Below are positions 25,131 to 35,289 of a DNA stretch of 64,000 nt, one piece after another. Under the pieces are notes generated by a model. That model made no database searches and was not told where the DNA came from. It saw only the letters and a list, made by a program, of their open reading frames with translations. The translations under genes were made by a program, and so were the position numbers. The stretch is taken from contig JAOWCC010000577.1 in the NCBI GenBank assembly GCA_030867875.1, forward strand, positions 80,891,740 to 80,955,739, in the 5' to 3' direction. Source of the DNA: Actinernus sp. WN-2022. Its lineage: Eukaryota > Cnidaria > Anthozoa > Actiniaria > Actinernidae. Each line of letters opens with the position of its first letter. The first letter of the stretch is position 1.

Positions 25131-25240
25131 AAACTCTTAATACAAACTCTGAATTTCTAACGAGACCCGAAACAACCATAAGGGCTGATCGATAACCCAT
25201 GCACAGAATGAATTAGAATTTAGCGTGCTGGGAATGCGTC
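25131..25240 (-). repeat. SINE 3' fragment
   Basis: CTCTGAATTTCTAACGAGAC, GGGCTGATCGATAAC and GAATTAGAATTTAGCGTG match the tail of the tRNA-related SINE at 31369-31640. The tRNA-like head is missing. The same fragment occurs at the equivalent place in copy B (42768-42868), so it predates the duplication. Confidence 0.65.
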
Positions 25241-27361
25241 ATAGCGGAGCTCTTCGCGGGCCGCCGGTAGGCACTCGAAAGCGGAGCTCTATCCACACAG
25301 AAAAATCAATAAGAGAAAAAGGGGAAACGAAAACATAGGGAAAAAGGAAAACAGAAGAAAAAAGATAACCCATGCATGCGAGTCAAAAGCTTTCACCGAC
25401 ACTGCCAGCTCGCTGACCCTCCCACCTGCCCACTCGCTGCCCGTGCCTCGCGGCCGTTCGTTGCCTGTTCCTCACCTGCTCACTCTACATGATCGATATG
25501 AGTTTAATACATGATTAATGGTTTTACCTATGTAAAGCCGAAGCCAGAGGCTTATTTGGCAAGGTATAATTACAGGTATAATAGTTATAAAGTTCACATT
25601 TTCGTTTTGACATCAGTATCAGTTGAATGTAGTAGTGTGAAAAAGAAAGAATTATTTACTTGGAGCTCCGGCCGTTTATATGTTTACTATAAATACTTTA
25701 TCAAACGAATATGAAAATGGGAATGAGAAGTTGGAATGGGAAGGGGATATCAATACATTAAAGAATAACGTGGTCTATTATGTCAGAAGGTTGGTTTCAA
25801 ACAAGAGAAAATGAGGTTGTTTCAAATTAATGTCTGACCTCTTTAGTCTTCATGTGTTGCTGTTATTTGGTCACGACTCAATATCTCCGGTCAGTCTTGT
25901 TAGTTTTATATTGAGTGGTTCAAACTATGGTGAGCGTGTTTAGTACTTGGTCTAGTTGGTCTCGTAGATGTTATTAACTCGGAATGACGCCGAAACGTGT
26001 TCATGCCAGTTAATTAACGTTAGGGTCAACTTTGTGCTAACATAATAATAGCTTAGTTTCAACGCCTTATAGGTTTTGTGCCACCTGTCTTGCTAGAAGA
26101 AACCATTGTGAACAATTGCAATGCCACCGGAATGAGTCCTTCAGGACTTCAGTCCCTTTGGATATTCTCATTTCGCTGTTGCGTTACTCAGTTTTCGCCA
26201 AAAAAGGTTTTAACACGGATATTTGTGGTCACAATTGAACGTTTTATTGTTTCCCACGGATTACTTTCTGTATACGCTGTACCTGACATACCAGACGACA
26301 GTTTCAAATAAAAACGTTCTAAATTCCACCTTTATCGGAAATAATGCTATATTCCGATGAATATCATCAACTAAAAGCAGTCGACTTATCAATATTCAAA
26401 ATGTTAGGCTGCCGGGTATCTTGTAGTCGAAAACTCCGCTGTAGAGACGGGCGACGGCTCACCGTTCTCAGATACGAGAAAAATTTGAAGAGGGGAATCC
26501 CGAAGTCACATATTAGGACGAAAGAATCAAGAAGGAGCATAAACAAGCCATGGATCGTTCTTAACCATTTATTTTTTGTTTTACACTATACAAGTTCAAG
26601 GGCAGCTGGTTAGCATGACATCATCAGATAGCTCTCTTCTAAAAGCCATTTCACAACTGGCACTCGTTTCTTCTTATATAGGACTAATATTATCTACTAA
26701 ACTCTCACCATATTCACTTCCACAGTTAATAAATTCACAATTAATAATTGTGACGCCAATACAATATATTATCCTATAAATATTACTGATATTTCAGCCA
26801 ATCAGAGCTCAGCTTTACTATGAAATACAGGGTGGTATTGCATGGTTTTTCTATGAAATACAGAGCGGTAATTCATGGCTAGGTCAAGGCCAATCAAAAT
26901 GCAGGAACTTTCGCGCCATTTCTTTATGAGCCAAAAAGAATTCACCATTTTGAATACCTAATTAGTCTGTAGACGTGCGCGGACGCCACTCGAAATTTGT
27001 GTTTTCCGGCAAGAAAATTTGCAGTCTATCGTCCGGTAAATTACTTTGTTTTCGTGATAAATCTTTTTGTAAATTTGTTATTTCTAGGATAATATGGTTA
27101 TTTCATGGTTTTCTATGGAATACTAGCGAAAATTTAACTCGAAATTCATTATTTTGGTATACAAAACCAACAACTAATGACATCAAGACGGTAGAGTTGG
27201 GTTGTTCTTGTTGTTTTAAGTAGTCTGTCTTTTTGTCGAATAGCCGGCACAGGCGCGTACTCTAATATAAAAGCTATCCGACTGCTCAGATGGTCTATGC
27301 ATATCAGGGATACACTGTACAGATAGTGCACTAAAGTCCAGGTTGCGAAGAGTATTTAGAT

Positions 27362-28447
27362 TTAATCGATGTCATCATTGGTGAGAGCGTTTGGTATTTG
27401 TTCAAGTTCTACAGCTGGTTCATGTGAGTCATGTGTTCACGAAAGTCATGAAGAAATGTGAAGTATATCAGTGGATTTAGGCCTCAGGGATTAAACAAAG
27501 AAGATAGTCTAGGGAAAAATGAAGATTCGCAACGGTAGATTCGCATCATCTATACACGCACCAGGCAACTCAATTTTCCCAAACGACTGAGCCATTTTAA
27601 AGACACATACAAGTAATGAGGTGTCCAACAAACAAGACAAAGAAGCAGAGATGATACAACCATTCTCAACTCAGACTTGTAAAGCGTCTGTTTTGTCTCT
27701 GAACCTCAGGAAGATTTACGGCGGCAACCTGAAAATGGCGGAGTTGTATTATGATGATCAGGTTTAAAACAAGTGGAGTAACCGCAATGAGTATATAGAT
27801 AATATCGTATATTACCAAATAAAAGAACAGTGAAAGAAGGCCTGTCGATCATCGGCAGAAACAGATACGCATTCATACTCCACAGTCTGTCCATTCTTAG
27901 TAATGTCTGCCATGTAAAGGAAGTTACAGTTCAGTCCAGCGGGAATGATCCAGGATACAGCAACCAAAAGGATCATTGTACGACGAGTAAGTGGTGCCAA
28001 GTTTAACGTAGAAGAAGTCGCTCTGTACCGTTCAACAGATATTATCACTAGAGTGATCAGGGACACCAACCCGGTCGTGTTAACTATGAAATAGACCAGT
28101 TTACACGTAATGGTTCCAATAAGACCGCCGCCTATGTTCCATGACGCAGATAATCGAACCACAAGGCGGGCAGTCCAATGACCAAAATAAGTACGTCGGA
28201 GACAGCCATGTTGATGATGAAATAGTTATATGTAGTTATGATATAAAATATTTTATTTGATGAAATAGTTAATAGTCTTTCGCAATATTGTCGCTTTGTA
28301 AACCAGGACGAGAACTAACACGTTCGAGAAGACGCCGAACAACATAATAAAAAACAAAGCGACGACTTTGATGACTCTTTCTACTTCTGAGTCGGCAGCA
28401 GTCAAACATTCTGTACAATTGTGAACCGACGTGTTCATACTTTTCAT
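27362..28447 (-). pseudogene. rhodopsin-family GPCR pseudogene (copy A)
   Basis: This is the counterpart of the intact GPCR at 45763-46818, with the same start context and stop. It is broken. A 40-odd-bp local duplication of GATGAAATAGTTA (28213-28262) disrupts the segment after the first helix. The DYLLSRS region is shortened near 28145. An extra TGAAAGAAGG-containing insertion occurs near 27830. Text near 27425-27450 lost about 20 codons of the C-terminal tail. Pieces with recognisable helices remain: the ERYRA motif after helix 3 at about 28030 and the PAGLNCNFLY segment at 27920. The NPLIY motif of helix 7 is disrupted. Confidence 0.85.
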
Positions 28448-28800
28448 GGCACAGACCGGCACATTGTTGACTAGGAAACTTAATAAAATGACCGATGGCT
28501 TCCAGGTGGAAGATATTTGTGGCAGATATTCATCCCTCCCTGCCCTGCAAAGGAAAATTAAATTTACTGTAAAACAATTATGGAATTGGCGAATTTCAAA
28601 TAATCGGGTTATTATACTGTCAATAGGTTTGATGCTTCTTATTCTAAATTGCTAATTATTGTCTTTCATGATATGCCACACACAATATTTCATTAAATGA
28701 CAGAAGGAACCAGGTTAAGATAAAATCCTCCGTCGTACAACAGTCCGGCTCAGTTGCTTAAAAATAAAATAAGTAAATAAACAAATTAACTTTATTTAAA

Positions 28801-29144
28801 TTAACAAGTTAACTTTATTATAGCGGCATAAGTGGCACAGACATACTTATTATACCACGTTTCAACACTTATATCATGAAGAATTCTATCGCTCATAGAG
28901 GATCAATTGCATGGAATGCATTATCCTATCTGTATAATAATGTTACTTTCTTAGATATTCTTAGATATTTACTTCCTATTTCATAGTTTACACTAATACT
29001 GGAAGGTGCATAAAAGGATAAAACAGTGAAAGAAAAATACAGCCTTATAACAACAACAAAGTGCAGGTGCAACAATGGATGTGATAAATATATAAACAAA
29101 CACGCAAATAAATAATCAGATAAATAATGATGCTGAAGTAAAAT
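28801..29144. other. spacer, probably LINE 3' untranslated sequence
   Basis: An AT-rich stretch between copy A and the degraded LINE on - strand. It may be the 3' untranslated part of that LINE; no tail repeat was identified. Confidence 0.35.
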
Positions 29145-31042
29145 CAGCTTATAAGCGCCTAAGATATGGAGGCGTCTTCATTGTCCTGATCGCAGGGCCA
29201 ATAGCAACATTAAATAGAGGTACTGATGGAGCATTCATCACGTGCTCAGGTAATTTGTTCCAGACGCGGATTGTACGAACGAAAAATGAATAGCTAAAAG
29301 CAAGAACGTTGCACTGTAGCTGACAATAATACAAGTTATTATGTCTAGGGTTTGGGACAATATTGGGAGGGAAGCCAATTCCCACCAAGCCATTACGGAT
29401 CTTATAAAACATTACGGCCTGTTGGGCAAGTCTTTTCTCCTCAAGAGTGTCCCAACCCAGTGTACGTGTTAACAAGTTCGAACGTACTGGTGTAACGATC
29501 ATAGTTGCTGCAAACGAAGCGAGCAGCATTTTTCTGAACTTGTTCAATCATATTTACGTCAGAGTCAGTGTAAGGGTTCCAAGCCTCGGAAGCATATTCA
29601 AGTTTGGGTCTAACTAAAGTTTCGTTAGCTCGCTTCTTAACATATTTGGTACAGGGTTTCAGGGTTCTGCGAACAATACCTAGTGTTTTGTTAGATTTAG
29701 ATGCGATTTTGGAGCAGTGAGTGTTCCAGCGAAGATCATGGGTCTGTGTGACTCCGAGGTAGTCATGAGATGGTGACGGAGATAGAGCCTTGCCATTTAC
29801 ATGATAGGTAAACTTGCTATATTCACGCTTATTGGTTATGTTCAACAGGTGACACTTGGTAGTATTAAATTCCATCGACCAATCCATACACCATTTTGCT
29901 AGTGTGTTTAGGTCGTCTTGCAAGATCTCGCAATCTAATTCAGATTTAATCTGCCGGTATAGATAATCGTATCGTCAGCAAATAACCTGATGTTGGAGCT
30001 AATGTTATCAGCAATATCGCTAATATACAACAGAAACAGGGTCGGACCGAGGACAGACCACTGTGGAACATCGGAGGTAACACTAGCGACATCAGAATGA
30101 GATCCGTTCACCGAAACGGTTTGTGAACGATTTTGGAGGAAAGCATTAATCCAACCAAGCATGTGCCCATTGATACCATAATACTCGACCTTAGCAGCTA
30201 ATTTACGGTGTGACACCTTATCGAAAGCCTTGCTAAAGTCCAGTAAGATTGTGTCAACCTGACTATGGTTGTTTAGCCCTGTAGCCCAGTCATGAATAGC
30301 TGATATTAGCTGTGTTGTACACGAGAGATGTTTCCTAAAACCATGCTAGTGATGATTCATGACAATGTTATTGTTAGCAAGGTGTTTATTTAAATGACTG
30401 AGGACTATGTGTTCCATCACCTTACAGCAGAGACGGGTAAGGGAGATGGGCCTATAATTTGCAGGGTTGGTTTTAGAGTCTTTTTTTTGTAAACCGCTGT
30501 ATCACACCAGTATCATAGCTTTGCTGGAAAATTACGGTGAGTACATCACAAATTTCCCCCGAAAGCTCTCGCACGATTTTTGCTGGTATCAGGTCGGGAC
30601 CCCCGGATTTATTAACCTTTAGTTCAGATAACAATTTCTTTACACCTGATACACTGAACGTGATGTCCAGAATATTAGGATAAGGTGACAGGCCTTTATC
30701 AGGGACTGAGCCATCATCAGGAGTAAACACTGATTTAAAGTGGTTATTGAGGGCTTCTGCTTTGTCTTTGTCAGAGATGTGAAGGTTTCCATCAGTTCTT
30801 AAAGTAGGAATTTCAATGTTTTCAGTTCGGGATAACTTCACATGGCTCCAGAAACGCTTAGGATCTGATACTAAGCTATTTCCAATAGTATTACAAAGAT
30901 AGTCATTGTATGATGATTTAAGCAGATTTACAACCTTGTTGCGCTGCTTTCTGTATGCGGACCAGTTACTTGTATCCCTACTTTGTTTGGCTGTTACTGT
31001 AAAATCATATCGTAAAAAGCAAAGAATTCTGACGTACTCCAT
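29145..31042 (-). mobile_element. degraded non-LTR retrotransposon (Jockey/CR1 group), reverse transcriptase
   Basis: Frames on - strand in order: 31042-30473 (NKSGGPDLIPAKIVREL, the N-terminal RT region), 30216-29935 (VPQWSVLGPTLFLLYISDI motif B with Trp where Gly is usual, then IRLFADDT motif C), 29923-29441 (thumb, with MEFNTTKCHLL and DYLGVTQTHDLRW) and 29547-29149 (C-terminal VWNKLPEHV). At least three frame changes and stops separate the pieces, so it is dead. Endonuclease and ORF1 are absent, indicating 5' truncation. It sits exactly between duplication copies A and B. Confidence 0.85.
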
Positions 31043-31368
31043 AATTTTAATGTTTTATCTGTTCAATCAACTCACAACGGTTACGGATTATTTTCAACTG
31101 TTTTAAGTATTACACTTACACAGCATTTTTATAGTATTTCGCCTTGTTTTAGCTTTTTAGTACCCTAGTTCTCTTGTACATATGACTTTCGCTCATAATG
31201 ACTATATAGCTTACGATAATATATATTATAAATAATGTATGTATATTAGAATTTTAACAACATAGAATAATTTAATACCATAGTTTTTTTTAACGTAGTT
31301 AGATAATTAGTTAGATAATTAAACGTTTTACATACGAACGCTTAAATACTATCGTGTTAAAAAACTCT

Positions 31369-31640
31369 GAATTTCTAACGAGACCTGAAACAACCATGGG
31401 GGCTGATCAAAGCCAGGTCCCGGCTAATCCACAGATCGGATTAGAATTTAGCGTGTTGGTTTTTGCGGAGGGAGGAAAACCGGAGAACCCGGAGGAAAAC
31501 CGGAGAACCCGGAGAAAAACCCTCGGAGCAAGGGCGAGGTACCAACAAACTCAACTCACATATGGCGCCCAGTCCGGGAATCGAACCTGGGCCACAGAGG
31601 TGAGAGGCGAAGCGCTTAAGCACTGCCATCGCCAGAAAAA
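31369..31640 (-). repeat. tRNA-derived SINE
   Basis: On - strand the head at about 31638-31562 resembles a tRNA: TGGCG/CGCCA acceptor pairing, a B box in CCAGGTTCGATTCCCGG and a degenerate A box. A tail follows with repeated TTTTCTCCGGGTTCTCCGG and the AACACGCTAAATTC word. Stems outside the T arm do not pair properly, so I treat it as a SINE and not a tRNA gene. Tail-only relatives are at 25131-25240 and 42768-42868. Confidence 0.7.
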
Positions 31641-31699
31641 CGCGACACGGCCGATTGTGCAATATCAATTTCGGCTCAGAGGTCAGCAAGCACAGTTCA

Positions 31700-32449
31700 T
31701 ATAAAATTACAAGCAAACTATGGGGGGAAAACGCTTAATCTCGATTTCTCACTTTCCTGAGTACGATTTAAAAAATGTCTAACCAGAATCTCAATCTACA
31801 ATATGAATTAAATAGTTCTACCTACATTTCTATAATCAGCTCGTGAATTTTAGGTGTCGTTTTTTTCAAACATAAACGAGTGTTTTGACTCAAATTATTA
31901 CAGAGCTAGAGTGAGAATTGGCGAGAAAAGAGCTTACTTACTATTTATAACTTGGATTCTGAGGTGGAATATACTGTATTTTGCAAAATGTCTATAGCAG
32001 GCCTTCTGAACGAAGGGTTCATCGTCGTCACTAAATGCCATTAGAGCAGCTGTGGATTTCTTTGCAGTTTCGTTTTTGCAGTTGAATATTTCGATCTTGG
32101 ATAAACCGGCAGAATCCGCCATCTTTGTACGCTAAATCCTGTAAATTTGGCTGTCTTGAGACCATCATATCTCTGGCCACGAGCGTCTAAAACACCACGA
32201 ACACATACCAATGGACAACTTGTTCTCTCCTTATGAAACTGCAGTGTATTTGTAACTGACCAGCAGTTATTCAAATGAATTGTCCTTTTTTTTAAATAGG
32301 CCCTAGCCGGACCTATAGAGAAGAGTCTGCGATACTAATTGTGGTCAGCGATATCTCCCATTCGTGCCCGTTTTGAGGCTTCAGAGACAGTAAACAACAA
32401 TATTTTAGTATGGAAGGCGGCTCTAATAGCTTAAAAATAGAAGAAAAGC
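31700..32449. other. no clear gene; possible short exon on - strand
   Basis: On - strand, 32122-31934 opens with ATG in a GCCATC-type context and reads MADSAGLSKIEIFN. It could be a first exon of a host gene, but no further exon is evident. It lies in material present only in copy B. Confidence 0.3.
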
Positions 32450-33051
32450 TTAAAGTGCCCCTACGATCAAATTTTGACATATCAATGTTTTTGCATATTC
32501 ATAAAGTAGAGTTCATATATTATTACCAGTTCAAATTGTTTTTCGATACAACGACAGGAAGTCTTATTTTTTTAGCTCCGAATATTGAATCTACACGTCC
32601 GCCATTACTGGAAGCCGTGCCCTTTGTTCAGCTTTAAACAAAGGTTTATTCACCGGAAATTATGTCATACACTTAACGCTCGCCTGCAGAACACAACGCC
32701 TGGAGGCATATTTCTACTAAAAACGTCTTCACGTACATAAGAAGAAAGTTATATTTATCTTTGCGAGGTTGGCTACTTTTTTATGCACGCTATTTCGCGC
32801 CACGAGGTTGTCGCGTTAAGTGTATGACATCACTTCCGGTGAATAAACCTTTGTTTAAAGCTGAACAAAGGGCACGGCTTCCAGCAATGGCGGACAGGAT
32901 TTTACCGGTAAACTCTCCTAAAATTTGTGGTTTAAGATGCCCATTTGGGAATATTTTTTACTATTTCGGATATTTCTAATACTGATTGACCTATAGACAC
33001 TGAAAAAGTGGCAAATCGAAATGGTAAATTTTCGTCGTAGTGGCACTTTAA
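32450..33051. repeat. foldback MITE, about 600 bp, with nested inner hairpin
   Basis: AAAGTGCCCCTACGATCAAA at the left faces an imperfect inverse, ending GTAGTGGCACTTT at 33051. An inner pair is much better preserved: GGAAGCCGTGCCCTTTGTTC at about 32609 and its complement at about 32881, continuing through TAAACAAAGGTTTATTCACC. Confidence 0.75.
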
Positions 33052-33096
33052 ATAAAACTGAGAAAGGAGAAAAAGAATTGAATTTTTTTTTTTTCG

Positions 33097-33175
33097 TGTC
33101 CCGCGTAGGAGTCGAACTCCGGTCGCGGGATTTTAAGGCCGACGTTCTAACCACTTGACTATAGAGCCGACCTAC
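33097..33175 (-). repeat. tRNA-like sequence, probable SINE head
   Basis: On - strand an A-box-like TAGTCAAGTGGTTAG and a B-box-like GAGTTCGACTCC are correctly spaced, with TTAAAAT where the anticodon loop would be. The acceptor strands GTCGGCT and CGGGACA do not pair, so a functional tRNA is unlikely. An A/T-rich tail follows. Confidence 0.55.
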
Positions 33176-33503
33176 TTGTAACGCCGCTGACAATTGCTAA
33201 ATGTCGCTTATTTCTGGCGATGGCGCCACCCCGGCTCCCCACCCCGTGTTTAAATAAAGAGTATTGATTGATTATTGATGGACGTGTCTAGTCTTCTTAT
33301 GGACAAGGTATTAATTCCTCGGTCGAATTTGAACTTGAGAAATGTCTGAGAGAGAAAGAACAATCTAAGCCTTCCTATAAGATAAATACGGCAGTCTGCG
33401 CAAACGACGTGACACGATTGTTGTTTCTAAAATCTAGCCTCTGTACAGCCGTTGCACAGGCTCTCATAGCGGTTGTACACAGCAGTACTGAAATGTATTC
33501 CTG

Positions 33504-33565
33504 TAGCCTGGTCGCTCGGCTAACACTCTGAATATATCCCCGAAGACTGCCACGCATGCAGGCTA
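33504..33565. mobile_element. 62-bp mini-MITE with 9-bp target duplication
   Basis: TAGCCTG and CAGGCTA bound 62 bp. GTATTCCTG is duplicated at 33495-33503 and 33566-33574. Copy A has the empty site with one GTATTCCTG at about 22093, which confirms insertion after the duplication. Confidence 0.85.
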
Positions 33566-35289
33566 GTATTCCTGTGGATATAAATCATGTGACTTAACGC
33601 ACCAATAGGAATGGTGTTACAAGAAGCTAGAGGAATAAACAGACTGAATGGTGTCTTAGGGACCTTAACCCTTTCACGCCGACTTGCTTTGAGGAATTCA
33701 GTCTTGCTAAGTTCAAAGAGCAAGGCCCTGAGATTGCCACACAACATAACGGTATAAAAAAGGAATTTAGGCATATTAAAATTGAATAATTTCATCTAAA
33801 ACCTCCTTTCTTTGCATACGTTAACTTCAGTTAACATTATTTCATTTCAGAAAAAAATAGCTAAAATGGTACTTACATAAAAAAATTATTCTCCTCAGAT
33901 TCTAAATTTTCTCTCAAAAATGCATATTTCACATAAAATTTAGAGTTTCATGTTTGCACTAACCTCACTTTCTGTCTTCCAACAACCAAACTTGCCCAGC
34001 AAGTTTCGTTCGCGGATATTTTATGTTCCGAGAAGAGAACAGTCTCCGAGAGAGAAGCGGCTCGAGGTAAACTGTGAGCTCCGAGGATCAGATAATGTCC
34101 AAGGACAACTGATCAGAGCATATTAATTTCGGCGCCACGATGTAGGTTATCGTTGTTATCGTCCTTCAACTATTTTCTTTAACGCGCGCTTATACGCTCA
34201 CAGGGGGTGTATTAGCTGATATTTCCCTCACGCGGAGAGAAAATATCGGGTCACGTGACGCATTCAACCAATCACGCGCGATAGAAAATATTGGATGGAT
34301 TATGATACGAACGTAATGAACTTCGTTGACTAGCCAGAAATACTGTAGAATTTTTGAATAAAAATGACTTACCTTGCTACTGTGATGTCTTGTGTGATGC
34401 CTTTCTACCCTCGTTGATAAGGTGAATAGGGGCTCCGAAATATAACCCGGCTGAAATCACATTACTGACTGACCCACCCAACGAATATACAAACATCACA
34501 CAGCTGAGATATCACAGTAGCAATGTAAATAATTCTACAATATCTCTGACTGGTAAACGACTGGTAAACGAAGTTCGTTACGTTTCCATAAAAACCCTTA
34601 TATTTTGAATATTTCGTAAAATGACGGCCGAATCGCTCACCCAAGACCTGGTTGCTTCCGAAAATTTCACCTTTCCTCTAGAACTCTCGGCATACGATAG
34701 AATGGTGATCTAGCGATGTTATGACAAACTTTGGGATAATTTCCTTCAAAAATGGCCCAGAAAAGCGATTTCGAATTAGTACATTAGACTAAACGACACC
34801 ACTCACGTGTAAAATTTTCTCCCGTTATGCTACCGCTGACCTGATTAATGACTATCTTACGACGAAATTCGAGCATTTCATTTGGCACTTTTTGTCTTCC
34901 AAAGGACACAGTGGCGAATATATCCAAATCAGTGAAAAATATTGCTAAAGGACCACATTAAACTAGGAATTTTAATGAGAGTTTGCCGCCAAAATTCACG
35001 TCCGCCATTAACTGAAGTGTGTTATGTGTCCAAATAGTTCGCGATTTTCGTCCAGCGGTTTGTTGTCGCGCGTGACGTTATTTTCTCAACACGTCGCTCT
35101 TTTTAAAGGGGCTCTGTCATGAATAACATGCCTGGTTACTAAGCCGCCCAAAACTTGAAATCGTTCGCCAACGCTTTCAAGTTTGAAAAGCAAATATATC
35201 CCGAGGAGCTCACAACATTGATTCAATCCGTCTACATCGCAGCCATCTCTCATTTTAGTATATAGTAGTCTATCTTTCAAATTTAGTTG

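Larger units (their letters stand above)
21690..28800 (+). repeat. segmental duplication, copy A
   Basis: This region matches copy B (31204-47848) in the same order and orientation, in blocks: 21690-23640 with 31204-39370, and 24435-28800 with 41661-47848. Copy A is shorter because it lacks insertions found in B. It has its own differences: a local tandem duplication at 22436-22640, the complete MITE 24369-24794, and a broken GPCR gene. A mutual alignment would date the duplication; by eye the blocks differ by only a few percent. Confidence 0.9.

Noticed and set aside
31562..31638. tRNA gene on - strand
   Set aside because: The B box and acceptor ends look right but D and anticodon stems do not pair, and a SINE tail shared with two other loci follows.
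33097..33175. tRNA gene on - strand
   Set aside because: A and B boxes are present but the acceptor strands are not complementary; best explained as a SINE head.
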